64,000 nucleotides of DNA from Saccharomonospora amisosensis (GCF_011761185.1 NZ_JAAOYM010000003.1:204382-268381), one strand, 5' to 3'. Positions 33,616-42,274 are shown, counted from the stretch's first letter. Translations and numbers: made by a program. Notes: a model not told the origin generated them from the sequence alone.

Positions 33616-34905
33616 ATGAGAACGAATCGACGGCAACGACACGGAGTGCTCGCCGTGCTGGCCACCACCGCGCTGCTGGTAGCGGCATGCGGTGGCGCCG
33701 GAGACGAAGGTGGATCACAGGGTGGGCAGGCGGGCCAGCCGGGCAACACGGCGGGCTTCGACGGCACCACCATCAAGCTGGGTGTGCTCAGCCCGCTGTC
33801 CGGCCCGACCGCGGTGATCGGCCAACCGCTCACCAACGGGAACAAGGTGTGGTTCGACCACATCAACTCCCAGGGCGGTATCGCGGGCAAGTACAAGGTC
33901 GAGCTGGTGCAGGAGGACACCCAGTACAAGCCGGACATCACGGTCCAGCGCTACAACAAGATCAAGAATGACGTGGTGGCGTTCACACAGGTCCTCGGCA
34001 CCGCGCCTACCCTGGCGGTGAAGCCGCTGCTGGAGAGCGACAAGATGATCGCCGCTCCCGCCTCGCTCGACGCGTTCTGGGTCCGCGAACCCAACTTGCT
34101 CCCGGTGGGCGCGCCGTACCAGATCCAGGCCATCAACGCGATGGACCACTATCTGAGCGAGGGTGGCGGTTCCACCGACTCCAAGATCTGCACGATGGTG
34201 CAGGACGACGTCTACGGTGAGGCCGGCCAGCAGGGCATCGACTTCGCGGCCAAGGAACAGGGCTTCACCGTGGCCAACACGCAGAAGTTCAAGGTGAACA
34301 CCGAGAACTACGCGGGTCAGATCGGCGCGCTCGCGGGAGCGGGCTGCGAGATGGTGTTCCTCACCGCGACCCCTTCGGACGCGGGCAAGATCTGGGGCAC
34401 CGCCGCGCAGGCGAAGTTCATGCCGCAGTGGTACGCGCAGTCGCCGAGCTGGGTCGGCGCGCTGGCGAAGTCGGCCGTGGCGCCCTACATGAAGCAGTAC
34501 GTCAAGATCGTGGCCGAGGGAACCGAGTGGGGCGACGAGTCGGTGCCCGGTATGAAGGACATGATCGACCGGGTGAAGCAGTACGCCCCGCAGCAGGAGC
34601 CCGACTACTACTTCGCGTTCGGCTACAACCAGGGCCGTGCGATGACGGCGCTGCTGGAGAAGGCCGTCGAGCGCGGCGATCTGTCGCGCGAGGGGCTGCT
34701 GGCGGCCAGCGAGGAACTCGGCGTGGTGTCCTTCGACGGGCTCACCGACGACTACACCTACGGCCCAGCGGACAAGCGCAACCCGCCACGGTCCTCGACG
34801 GTGTTCACCGTGGCTCCGGACAAGCCGTTCGGGCTCGTCGTGTCGAAGTACAACTTCACCTCCGACGCGGCGAAGAAGTTCGAGTTCACCAAGGCCGACG
34901 GCTGA
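33616..34905 (+). CDS. ABC transporter substrate-binding lipoprotein (LivK/Leu-Ile-Val type)
   Basis: 429 residues. Lipoprotein signal VLATTALLVAACGG, lipobox VAAC at about residue 22, then a Gly/Gln linker. The type I periplasmic binding fold starts IKLGVLSPLSGPTAVIGQPL, with GNKVWFDHINSQGGIAGKYK, VQEDTQYKPDITVQRYNKIK, and the hinge YFAFGYNQGRAMTALLEKAV. Aromatic residues around the pocket (FWVREPNLLPVG) allow larger ligands than leucine. Last gene of the operon, 17 bases after livM, with a terminator close behind. Confidence 0.92.
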   Translation: MRTNRRQRHGVLAVLATTALLVAACGGAGDEGGSQGGQAGQPGNTAGFDGTTIKLGVLSPLSGPTAVIGQPLTNGNKVWFDHINSQGGIAGKYKVELVQEDTQYKPDITVQRYNKIKNDVVAFTQVLGTAPTLAVKPLLESDKMIAAPASLDAFWVREPNLLPVGAPYQIQAINAMDHYLSEGGGSTDSKICTMVQDDVYGEAGQQGIDFAAKEQGFTVANTQKFKVNTENYAGQIGALAGAGCEMVFLTATPSDAGKIWGTAAQAKFMPQWYAQSPSWVGALAKSAVAPYMKQYVKIVAEGTEWGDESVPGMKDMIDRVKQYAPQQEPDYYFAFGYNQGRAMTALLEKAVERGDLSREGLLAASEELGVVSFDGLTDDYTYGPADKRNPPRSSTVFTVAPDKPFGLVVSKYNFTSDAAKKFEFTKADG

Positions 34906-34921
34906 GCTGACACCTCACACA

Positions 34922-34958
34922 CACGCCACGGCGGCAGCGGTCAGGCCGCCGTGGCGTG
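34922..34958. terminator. Bidirectional terminator between the Liv operon and the second M20 gene
   Basis: Perfect 14-bp inverted repeat CACGCCACGGCGGC (34922-34935) / GCCGCCGTGGCGTG (34945-34958), 9-nt loop, between two convergent genes. It overlaps the last codons of the M20 gene. Confidence 0.8.
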
Positions 34959-36353
34959 CGCGTGCAGGATGCGGGCGAGGGACTCGGTGACCCGCTCGGT
35001 CTGCGGCAGATGCAGCCACTCGTCGGGCACGTGCGCGTTGTTGCCAGGACCCCTGGGTCCCGTCACAACGAACTGCGCCTGAGGGTAGGCATGCCCGAAC
35101 TGGCCAAGGAACGGGATCGTGCCGCCCAGGCCGAGCGCACGCCACGGCTTGCCGAACACCTCGGCGCTCACCGTGTCCAGCGCCGAGGTCAACCAGCCCG
35201 CCATCGGTGGGGCACTCCAGCCGCTGGCGGCCTCGGCTCTGTCGATACGCACCCGCGCGCCGTAGGGCACGTCGGTGGTGAGCACGCGAGTGATGGCGCG
35301 TAGCGCCGCCGCCGCGTCCACGGTGGGCGGCAGCCGGAAGCTGAGCTTGAGACTGGTGTAGGGGCGAAGCACGTTGCCCGCGTCCTGCAGCGGCGGGAGT
35401 CCCTCGGCACCGGTGACCGACAGGGTCGTGCGCCAGGTGTTGTTCAGCGCCAACTCCACCGGGTCGTCGGTGACGGTGTGCACACCTTCGGCGAGCGGAA
35501 GGGCGGGAGTGAGGAAACCTTCGGCGGCGGCGGTGCGCACCTCGGCCAGCCGATCGGCCGGTGGTTCGGCCTCGCATTCGGGTAGCAGGGTGCGGCCGGT
35601 CCTGGAGTCCTCGATGCGGTCAAGCAACTGCCTGATCACGCGGAACGAACTGGCGACGATGCCGCTGCCGTGGCCGGAGTGCACACCCGCGTCCAGCACG
35701 CGCACCGTGAGGTCGGCGAACGCGATCCCACGCAGGGACGTGGCCAGCCACAGCCGCTCGTAGTCCGCCCCCGCGGTGTCAAGGCAGACGACAAGGCCGA
35801 CCCTTCCCAGCCGCTGCTCGAGATGAGCCAGGTAGGCGGGCAGGTCGGTGCTTCCCGACTCCTCACCGGTCTCCAGCAACACCACCGTGCGCGCGTGACT
35901 GCCGCCCCCTGCCCGCAAGGCCTCGAGTGCCACCGCCGCGGCGAAGGCGGCGTAGCCGTCGTCACCGGCTCCCCTTCCGTAGAGCCGGTCGTCCTTGAGC
36001 ACCGGCGTCCACGGGTCGAGACCCGGTGACCATTCACCCGCGGCGGGCTGCTTGTCAAGGTGACCGTAGACCACGACCGTCTCCTCGGTGGCGGCGGAAC
36101 TGGCAGGTACGTCCAGCAGCAGCACCGGCGTGCGGCCTGGCAACTCGACGATCTCGGTTCGCGCCCCCTCGATCGGGCGATCGGCCAGCCAGGCGCGTAC
36201 CTGTTCCACGGCGGCGTGCAACTGACCGCGCCTGGCCCACTCCGAGTCGAACGCAGGGGACAGTGCGGGGATCCGCACGAACTCCGACAGCCCTGCCAGC
36301 GCGTCCCTCGCCCACAACGCTTCAACCGTCTCGCGCACCGCTTGGAGGTCCAT
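34941..36353 (-). CDS. M20-family metallopeptidase (dipeptidase), paralogue 2
   Basis: 470 residues from the ATG at 36353; the frame is open to 36509, but the paralogue's start aligns here. Motifs match paralogue 1 in order: VVVYGHLDKQPAAGEWSPGL, LYGRGAGDDGYAAFAAAVAL, VVLLETGEESGSTDLPAYLA, ADLTVRVLDAGVHSGHGSGI and GNNAHVPDEWLHLPQTERVT. Both begin with a near-identical FVRIPALSPAFDSEWARRGQ-type region, so they are duplicates. No Shine-Dalgarno is visible before the ATG. A 15-base element, TCGTGGCACGACATC, lies 7 bases upstream of the start and recurs before bkdA, which is divergent. Confidence 0.9.
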   Translation of the reverse strand: MDLQAVRETVEALWARDALAGLSEFVRIPALSPAFDSEWARRGQLHAAVEQVRAWLADRPIEGARTEIVELPGRTPVLLLDVPASSAATEETVVVYGHLDKQPAAGEWSPGLDPWTPVLKDDRLYGRGAGDDGYAAFAAAVALEALRAGGGSHARTVVLLETGEESGSTDLPAYLAHLEQRLGRVGLVVCLDTAGADYERLWLATSLRGIAFADLTVRVLDAGVHSGHGSGIVASSFRVIRQLLDRIEDSRTGRTLLPECEAEPPADRLAEVRTAAAEGFLTPALPLAEGVHTVTDDPVELALNNTWRTTLSVTGAEGLPPLQDAGNVLRPYTSLKLSFRLPPTVDAAAALRAITRVLTTDVPYGARVRIDRAEAASGWSAPPMAGWLTSALDTVSAEVFGKPWRALGLGGTIPFLGQFGHAYPQAQFVVTGPRGPGNNAHVPDEWLHLPQTERVTESLARILHAHATAA

Positions 36354-36360
36354 GCCGTGA

Positions 36361-36375
36361 TCGTGGCACGACATC
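36361..36375 (+). promoter_or_regulatory. Repeated 15-bp element with palindrome, M20 side
   Basis: TCGTGGCACGACATC; its first 11 bases TCGTG-G-CACGA are a perfect palindrome. It stands 7 bases upstream of the M20 start codon, in the position of the ribosome-binding region. Confidence 0.5.
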
Positions 36376-36702
36376 GACGTGTCGCATGTCACACTTGAGG
36401 GGCAGCAGGTCGGGAGAGCGGCGATCCGCAACATCGTTGCCTGCCGGGCGAAACCCCCGCGTGCACTGGTCAACTCGGCGCTCGCAGGTACGACTTTCGG
36501 CGGGCGCACGTTCGGCCGTCCTAACGTTTCCGCTGCTCAGCGACACGATGCGAGCAACGAATCGGACTCGAGGACTCACCGGCGTGCGGGTGTTCATGCC
36601 AGGATTACCGCGTGAACCGTCACCGCCGACGGGCACCCGGGCGCTCGGACCGATGCACGCCAGGTGACCGCCGGTGCGCCACGGAGGTCGCCACAAGCGG
36701 CC

Positions 36703-36717
36703 TCGTGGCACGACATC
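36703..36717 (+). promoter_or_regulatory. Repeated 15-bp element with palindrome, bkd side
   Basis: Identical to the copy at 36361-36375 and in the same orientation. It ends 12 bases before the bkdA ATG and abuts the Shine-Dalgarno AAGGAGAAG. A protein bound here would block a promoter or the roadway into bkdA. Confidence 0.5.
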
Positions 36718-36729
36718 AAGGAGAAGCGC

Positions 36730-37959
36730 ATGTCGTCCCCCGAACAGTGGACGCGCCCAGAACCTGGCGCCGGACCGGCCGCGACAGCGGCACAACCGTC
36801 CCCAGAACAGGTGATAGCGGGCTTGCGAGCAACAGCAGAGGGCGGGGCAGAGCTCACCCAACTGCTCACGCCCGAAGGCGAGCGGCAACCGTCGCGATTC
36901 GACCCCTACCTTGCCGACATCGACGACGCCGCACTGCGCGGGCTTTACCGGGACATGGTCCTGGTGCGCCGCGCCGACCGGGAATGCAACGCGATGCAGC
37001 GGCAGGGTCAGCTGGGCATCTGGGTGCCGCTGCTCGGCCAGGAGGCCGCGCAGGTCGGTTCAGGCAGAGCTCTGAAACCGCAGGACATGGCTTTTCCCAG
37101 CTACCGCGAGCACGGCGTCGCCTACACGCGCGGTGTCGACTTCCGCGAACTGCTCGGGATCTTCCGCTGCACCGATCACAGCGCGTGGGATTTCCGCGAG
37201 CACGGCTTCCACCCGTACACGATCGTCATCGGCAACCAGGTGCTCAACGCCACCGGCTACGCCATGGGGCAGAAGTTCGAGGGCAAGGTCGGCAACACCG
37301 ATCCCGATGGCAAGCCCTCCGACACTGACGAGGCCACCATCGTCTACTTCGGCGACGGCGCCACCAGCCAGGGCGACGTACACGAGGGCTTCGTGTGGGC
37401 CGCGGTCTACGACGCGCCGGTGGTGTTCTTCTGCCAGAACAATCAGTGGGCCATCTCCGAACCCACCGAACGGCAGTCACGGCTGCCGCTCTACCAGCGG
37501 GCCCGCGGCTACGGCTTCCCCGGCATCCGGGTCGACGGCAACGACGTGCTCGCCTGCCTCGCCGTGACCAGGTGGGCGCTTGACGAGTGCAGGCACGGTA
37601 ACGGCCCCGTGCTGATCGAGGCGTTCACCTACCGCATGGACGCGCACACGACCACGGACGACCCGACGCGGTACCGGCTGTCCGACGAGATCGAGGTCTG
37701 GAAGCACAAGGACCCGATCGAGCGAGTCCGCGTGCAACTGGCCCGCACCGGCGCCGCCGACCAGGAGTTCTTCGACCAGGTGCAGGCGGACGCCGACGCC
37801 TTCGCGGCCGAGTTGCGCGACTACTGCTTCAACATGCCGGACCCGCCGCCTGAGCGGATCTTCTCGGCGGTGTACGCCGAACCGTCCTCGGCGCTCGACG
37901 CCCAGCGTGAGGAGTACCTGGCCTACCTCTCCGGGTTCGCCGACGGAGGTGAGCAGTGA
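36730..37959 (+). CDS. bkdA: Branched-chain 2-oxoacid dehydrogenase E1 component, alpha subunit
   Basis: 409 residues from the ATG at 36730, preceded by AAGGAGAAGCGC. The conserved part starts at LRGLYRDMVLVRRADRECNA. The thiamine diphosphate motif GDGATSQGDVHEGFVWAAVY ends at QNNQWAISEPTERQ, and TYRMDAHTTTDDPTRYR holds the phosphorylation-loop equivalent. With E1beta it decarboxylates 2-oxoacids (from Val, Leu, Ile, or pyruvate) and passes the acyl group to E2 lipoate. BCKDH is favoured over pyruvate dehydrogenase because the set is E1alpha-E1beta-E2 without E3. A 70-residue Pro/Ala-rich N-terminal extension is present. Confidence 0.9.
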   Translation: MSSPEQWTRPEPGAGPAATAAQPSPEQVIAGLRATAEGGAELTQLLTPEGERQPSRFDPYLADIDDAALRGLYRDMVLVRRADRECNAMQRQGQLGIWVPLLGQEAAQVGSGRALKPQDMAFPSYREHGVAYTRGVDFRELLGIFRCTDHSAWDFREHGFHPYTIVIGNQVLNATGYAMGQKFEGKVGNTDPDGKPSDTDEATIVYFGDGATSQGDVHEGFVWAAVYDAPVVFFCQNNQWAISEPTERQSRLPLYQRARGYGFPGIRVDGNDVLACLAVTRWALDECRHGNGPVLIEAFTYRMDAHTTTDDPTRYRLSDEIEVWKHKDPIERVRVQLARTGAADQEFFDQVQADADAFAAELRDYCFNMPDPPPERIFSAVYAEPSSALDAQREEYLAYLSGFADGGEQ

Positions 37960-38987
37960 TGGCCGCACCCGTCAAGACCACCGTGGACAACCCAACCTCG
38001 ACCGTCCGTAACCTGACCATCGGCAAGGCACTCAACCTCGGGTTGCGTGCCGCGATGGAGGCCGACGACAAGGTCATCGTCATGGGAGAGGACGTCGGCA
38101 AGCTCGGCGGTGTCTTCCGCATCACCGACGGATTGCAGAAGGACTTCGGTGAACAGCGGGTGCTGGACACGCCGCTGGCCGAGTCCGGGATCATCGGCAC
38201 AGCGGTGGGGCTCGCCGTTCGCGGCTTCCGCCCGGTGTGCGAGATCCAGTTCGAGGGGTTCATCTTCCCCGGCTTCGACCAGATCTCCAGCCAGTTGGCG
38301 AAACTGCACTACCGCACGCAGGGCGAGATCAAGGTGCCCGTGGTGATCCGGGTGCCGTTCGGCGGCGGTATCGGCGCGGTCGAGCACCACTCGGAGTCGC
38401 CGGAGTCGCTGTTCGCGCACATCGCGGGGCTTCGCGTGGTCTCGTGTTCCAACGCCGTTGACGCCTACTGGATGATCCAGCAGGCCATCCGGTGCGACGA
38501 CCCGGTGCTGCTGTTCGAGCCGAAACGGCTCTACCACTCGGCGGCTGCCAAGGCCGACGTCGACACGGCGGCCAGCCCGGATCCGCTGTTCGCCTCCCGC
38601 GTCGTTCGCGAAGGCTCGGCCGCCACGTTGGTGGCCTACGGGCCTTCGGTGAAGGTGTGCCTTGATGCCGCGGCGGCGGCACGGGAGGAGGGCACCTCAC
38701 TCGAGGTCATCGATCTGCGCACGCTGTCGCCGCTGGACCTCGAGCCGGTGTTCGAGTCCGTGCGCCGAACCGGACGGCTGATCACCGTCTCGGAAGCGCA
38801 ACCGGAGTCGTCCATCACCTCCGAGATCGCCGCCAGGGTGCAGCAGGAGTGCTTCTTCTCGCTGGAGGCCCCCGTGCTGCGCGTCACGGGTTTCGACACG
38901 CCGTATCCGCCTGCGAAGCTGGAGGAGCATTTCCTTCCCGATCTCGATCGGGTGCTGCACGCCGTCGACCGAGCGCTGGCCTGGTGA
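37959..38987 (+). CDS. bkdB: Branched-chain 2-oxoacid dehydrogenase E1 component, beta subunit
   Basis: 342 residues; the ATG at 37959 has GGAGGT 8 bases upstream and overlaps the bkdA stop. Transketolase central domain: VIVMGEDVGKLGGVFRITDG, LDTPLAESGIIGTAVGLAVR, PVCEIQFEGFIFPGFDQISS, VIRVPFGGGIGAVEHHSESP. C-terminal transketolase domain: TLVAYGPSVKVCLDAAAAAR and LRTLSPLDLEPVFESVRRTG. It completes the E1 heterotetramer. The next gene follows 11 bases later. Confidence 0.92.
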   Translation: MAAPVKTTVDNPTSTVRNLTIGKALNLGLRAAMEADDKVIVMGEDVGKLGGVFRITDGLQKDFGEQRVLDTPLAESGIIGTAVGLAVRGFRPVCEIQFEGFIFPGFDQISSQLAKLHYRTQGEIKVPVVIRVPFGGGIGAVEHHSESPESLFAHIAGLRVVSCSNAVDAYWMIQQAIRCDDPVLLFEPKRLYHSAAAKADVDTAASPDPLFASRVVREGSAATLVAYGPSVKVCLDAAAAAREEGTSLEVIDLRTLSPLDLEPVFESVRRTGRLITVSEAQPESSITSEIAARVQQECFFSLEAPVLRVTGFDTPYPPAKLEEHFLPDLDRVLHAVDRALAW

Positions 38988-38998
38988 GGGGGAGGAAC

Positions 38999-40348
38999 AT
39001 GCCTGAGTACAAGCAGTTCCCACTCGCCGACACCGCCGAAGGGCTCACCGAGGCCGAGATCCTGAACTGGCGTGTGAAGCCGGGCGACGAGGTGCGGGTC
39101 AACCAGATCGTCGTGGAGATCGAGACGGCCAAGGCGGCGGTGGAGTTGCCGATCCCGTGGTCGGGCGTAGTCACCGAGTTGCTCGTCGAACCGGGACAGA
39201 CGGTGGAGGTCGGCACGCCGATCATGACCGTCGATGTCGATCCCGGCGGCGGTTCGCCCGGCGCCCACCCGGCGAACAACGGCTCGGCGAAGGTCGAATC
39301 CGTCGAAGCCATCGCGCCCGCCGAGCCTGCTTCATCTGCTCCACCCGCCGACGAGGAGATGAAGCCGCTGGTCGGCTACGGCTCCAAGGCGGTGTCGGCG
39401 AAGCGCCGCCCTCGCAAGGCGGCTGCCTCGCAGGGTGCGGACGTCGCCACCGGACGGCTGGCTGACGCGACCGTCACGTCGGCGAACACACATGTGCCAC
39501 TGGCCAAGCCGCCGGTGCGCAAGCTCGCCAAGGAGTTGGGCGTCGACCTGCGTACCGTCCCCGGTTCCGCCGATGGCGGCGTCATCACGAGGGAGGACGT
39601 GCGAAGGGCAGCACAACCGCTGACCACGCCCGCCGCCGCACCAGCGGGGGCTCGGGAACGCCGGGTGCCGATCAGGGGTGTCCGCAAGGCCACCGCGCAG
39701 GCGATGGTGGACAGCGCGTTCTCAGCCCCGCACGTGACGGAGTTCCTCACCGTCGACGTCACCCCGATGATGACGCTGCGGGAGAAGCTGAAGGCCACAC
39801 CCGAGTTCTCCGCCGTCAAGCTGACCCCGCTGGCCTTCGCGGCTAAGGCGGTCTGCTTGGCGGTGCGGCGAACCCCGGACGTCAACGCCGTGTGGGACGA
39901 GCAGGCAGGCGAGATCGTCTACAAGGAATACGTCCACCTCGGCATCGCGGCGGCGACTCCACGGGGCCTGGTGGTGCCCAAGGTGCGCGACGCCGACGCG
40001 ATGTCACTGGCCGAGCTCGCGGCCGCGATCGAGCGGCTGACCAGCACCGCGAAGGAGGGCAAGACGCCACCGGAGGACATGCTCGGCGGCACGTTCACCA
40101 TCACCAATGTGGGCGTGTTCGGTGTGGACACCGGTACGCCGATCATCAACCCTGGTGAGTCGGCGATCCTCGCGCTGGGTGCGATCAAGGACATGCCGTG
40201 GGTGGTCGAAGGTGAGCTGGCCGTGCGCAAGGTGCTGCAACTGTCGCTGAGCTTCGACCACAGGGTGGTGGACGGCCAGCAGGGTTCACAGTTCCTCGCC
40301 GATGTCGGGGCGCTGCTGTCCGACCCGGCCACGGCTATCACGTACTGA
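38999..40348 (+). CDS. bkdC: Dihydrolipoamide acyltransferase E2 component
   Basis: 449 residues from the ATG at 38999 with GGAGGA just upstream. One lipoyl domain (1-77) carries the lipoyl Lys in EIETAKAAVELPIPW. Then come a linker, a peripheral-subunit-binding domain (PVRKLAKELGVDLRTVPGSA then GVITREDVRRAA) and the catalytic domain from VPIRGVRKATAQAMVDSAFS to the active-site SFDHRVVDGQQGSQFL. It moves acyl groups from lipoate to CoA. E3 must come from elsewhere, since no lipoamide dehydrogenase is encoded in the window. Confidence 0.92.
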   Translation: MPEYKQFPLADTAEGLTEAEILNWRVKPGDEVRVNQIVVEIETAKAAVELPIPWSGVVTELLVEPGQTVEVGTPIMTVDVDPGGGSPGAHPANNGSAKVESVEAIAPAEPASSAPPADEEMKPLVGYGSKAVSAKRRPRKAAASQGADVATGRLADATVTSANTHVPLAKPPVRKLAKELGVDLRTVPGSADGGVITREDVRRAAQPLTTPAAAPAGARERRVPIRGVRKATAQAMVDSAFSAPHVTEFLTVDVTPMMTLREKLKATPEFSAVKLTPLAFAAKAVCLAVRRTPDVNAVWDEQAGEIVYKEYVHLGIAAATPRGLVVPKVRDADAMSLAELAAAIERLTSTAKEGKTPPEDMLGGTFTITNVGVFGVDTGTPIINPGESAILALGAIKDMPWVVEGELAVRKVLQLSLSFDHRVVDGQQGSQFLADVGALLSDPATAITY

Positions 40349-40354
40349 CACCCG

Positions 40355-40396
40355 CCGCGACCCGCCGTCACGATCACCAGGTGCGGCGGGTCGCGG
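40355..40396 (+). terminator. Terminator of the bkd operon
   Basis: Perfect 13-bp stem CCGCGACCCGCCG (40355-40367) / CGGCGGGTCGCGG (40384-40396), 16-nt loop, 7 bases after the E2 stop. Confidence 0.8.
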
Positions 40397-40444
40397 TGGT
40401 AGCACCGCGGGAGCAAATTCCGGCACGCGCGCGTTGGAAAGGGT

Positions 40445-40903
40445 ATGGCTGTCGTGTTCCTGCTCTACGTGGTTGCCGAGGTGGCCGCCGTCTGGGCGGT
40501 CGCGTCCGCCATCGGCCTGCTGCCCACACTGGGCCTGCTGCTGGCAGGCGCCATCGTCGGCTCGTGGCTCGCGCGCCGCGAGGGAGGCAAGGCAGCGCGG
40601 GCGTTCATGGCCACCGCCAGGTCGGGTCGCTCGCCGCACGCCGAGGTCACCGACGGCATGCTGGTCGGGCTCGGCGGCCTGCTGATCCTGCTGCCAGGCT
40701 TCGTGACCGACTTCGCCGGGTTGCTCTTGCTGCTTCCGCCGACCCGTGGCTTCGCGCGGCGCGCTTGGCTACGGCGAATCGAGCGCAAGGTGCCGGTCTC
40801 ACACCGGCACTACGGCGGGGTGATCGTCGTGGACAGTGAGGTGGTGCGGGAACCAGGCGAGCCGCAGGCGCAGCCGAGGCGGCCGGTGATTGACTCCGAG
40901 TGA
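40445..40903 (+). CDS. fxsA: FxsA-family membrane protein
   Basis: 152 residues. Membrane segments at about 2-45 (VVFLLYVVAEVAAVWAVASA, LLPTLGLLLAGAIVGSWLAR) and 72-98 (GMLVGLGGLLILLPGFVTDF then AGLLLLLPPTR), with the typical GLLLLPPTRG-type ending before a basic cytosolic tail. FxsA in E. coli relieves phage T7 exclusion when overproduced; its normal role is unknown. Single-gene unit between the bkd terminator and the convergent SCP2 gene. Confidence 0.88.
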   Translation: MAVVFLLYVVAEVAAVWAVASAIGLLPTLGLLLAGAIVGSWLARREGGKAARAFMATARSGRSPHAEVTDGMLVGLGGLLILLPGFVTDFAGLLLLLPPTRGFARRAWLRRIERKVPVSHRHYGGVIVVDSEVVREPGEPQAQPRRPVIDSE

Positions 40904-40918
40904 ACCCGGCGGCAGGGG

Positions 40919-41479
40919 TCAGGCCGGTTTTGGCAGGTCGAAGTAGCCGACCAGCCGCAGAGCGGGGGTGTAGTCACCCCTCACCTTGATCTTGCCGGTG
41001 ATGAACATGGCTGGCACGCCGACGTTGCCGGTGGCCATGCGAAGGAAATCGTCGGCTTCCACCGTGATCGTCGTGTCGACGTGCTCGTACGGCCGCGTGC
41101 TCCAGCTGCAACGGCCGTCCTCGATGAGCGTGTAGAAGCGCTCGTAGTCGCCTTCACCGTCGGGAAAGCGCCACGCCACGACGAGGGTGACGTACTTGAC
41201 TCGCTCCGGAACCAGCTGCTCCGACATCCGGCGGAACACCTCGCGCAACAACACCGGACGCAGCCTCGGATGCTCGCAGGCAACGCGCAACTGTTGCTTC
41301 GAGGTCCTGCCGACCACCCTGGCGAGCACTTCGGTGGACAGCGCGCTCAACGAGGCACCCGCACCGCTGTCCTCCAGCATGTGCAGGGTGTCGAGCAGCC
41401 GTAAGAACTGCTCAGGTGTCAGGGCGCCGACGTCGAGTCCGTCGGCGAACTCGTCCAGCGCGCCTCCGAATTCGGACAC
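40919..41479 (-). CDS. SCP2 sterol-transfer-domain protein
   Basis: 186 residues from the GTG at 41479; the open frame reaches 41587 but would overlap the divergent TetR start. It has an N-terminal helical segment (LDEFADGLDVGALTPEQFLR) and an SCP2-type lipid-binding domain: VKYVTLVVAWRFPDGEGDYE, CSWSTRPYEHVDTTITVEAD, DFLRMATGNVGVPAMFITGK, IKVRGDYTPALRLVGYF. SCP2 domains bind lipids or acyl-CoAs. No Shine-Dalgarno is seen. The candidate operator at 41490-41503 lies just upstream, shared with the TetR gene, so it probably belongs to the same lipid regulon. Confidence 0.82.
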   Translation of the reverse strand: MSEFGGALDEFADGLDVGALTPEQFLRLLDTLHMLEDSGAGASLSALSTEVLARVVGRTSKQQLRVACEHPRLRPVLLREVFRRMSEQLVPERVKYVTLVVAWRFPDGEGDYERFYTLIEDGRCSWSTRPYEHVDTTITVEADDFLRMATGNVGVPAMFITGKIKVRGDYTPALRLVGYFDLPKPA

Positions 41480-41489
41480 CGGCGTAAGG

Positions 41490-41503
41490 TTACCCAGCGG
41501 TAG
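41490..41503 (+). promoter_or_regulatory. Candidate TetR operator between SCP2 and tetR
   Basis: TTACCCAGCGGTAG fits TTAC[C/T]-N4-[A/G]GTA[A/G] as at the fadE5 and fabG4/fadA2 sites, with a different central four bases. Placed in the divergent gap, it would allow autorepression. Confidence 0.5.
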
Positions 41504-41571
41504 ACAGCGCGGCAATCCGCGGGCGACACAACACCGACGGGTAGCGTTTGCGCTGTAGGAGGAGGTATCAG

Positions 41572-42258
41572 GTGGCGCAGGACGCACAGCGACCGGCGGA
41601 ACGAGCCAAACGATTGCCGAGGGCGGTCCGCGAGAAGCAGATCCTTGACGCCGCGGTGCGGGTGTTCTCGCTCCATGGCTACCACTCGGCTTCGATGGAC
41701 GAGATCTCCGATGTCGCGGGCGTGTCCAAGCCGATGATCTACAGCTATCTTGGCGCGAAGGAGGACCTGTTCCTGCACTGCATCCGCCGCGAGGCCAACC
41801 GGATGTTGGAAGCCGTGCAGGCGGGGATAAGGCCCGACGTTCCCCCCGACATGCAACTCTGGCACGGGCTGCGTGCCTTCTACGGATTCGTCGCCTCGCA
41901 CCGTGAGTCGTGGGTGGTGCTGCATCGGCACGCGATCACCGTCGGCGGGCCGTTCGCCGACGAGATCACCGACCTGCGCGGCAAGGCGATCAAGCTGGTC
42001 GGCGGGCTGGTGGTCAGCGCGGGTGCCCGCAAGGGCCTTGCCGAACAGGTGGAGTTCTCCGGCGAAGGCCTCGCCGCCGCACTGGTCGGCGCAGCGGAGT
42101 CACTCGCGGACTGGTGGCTCGACCACACCGACGTTCCCGACGGCGTGCTCGCCTCGTGGCTGATGAACCTGGCTTGGCTCGGCTTCAACGACCTCGTCGA
42201 GGGCCAGCTGTGGCGGCCCAGGGAACACGACGGCGAGCACGGCGCCGACCAGGCGTGA
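41572..42258 (+). CDS. TetR-family transcriptional regulator of the lipid locus
   Basis: 228 residues from the GTG at 41572, with AGGAGGAGG 6 bases before it. The N-terminal helix-turn-helix is complete: RAVREKQILDAAVRVFSLHG, YHSASMDEISDVAGVSKPMI, YSYLGAKEDLFLHCI. The ligand-binding part is all-helical. It adjoins maoC-fabG4-fadA2, as the TetR gene Rv0238 stands near Rv0241c-Rv0243 in M. tuberculosis. It probably represses these genes and fadE5 through the shared palindrome, with an acyl-CoA as inducer (inference). Confidence 0.88.
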   Translation: MAQDAQRPAERAKRLPRAVREKQILDAAVRVFSLHGYHSASMDEISDVAGVSKPMIYSYLGAKEDLFLHCIRREANRMLEAVQAGIRPDVPPDMQLWHGLRAFYGFVASHRESWVVLHRHAITVGGPFADEITDLRGKAIKLVGGLVVSAGARKGLAEQVEFSGEGLAAALVGAAESLADWWLDHTDVPDGVLASWLMNLAWLGFNDLVEGQLWRPREHDGEHGADQA

Positions 42259-42274
42259 CGGCGCGCCGAAGCTG

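Larger units (their letters stand above)
36354..36729. other. Divergent regulatory gap, M20 peptidase / bkdA
   Basis: 376 bases with no convincing gene; short frames here lack coding character. It holds two identical 15-bp elements at its two ends, given separately. I see no other clear structure. Confidence 0.6.
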
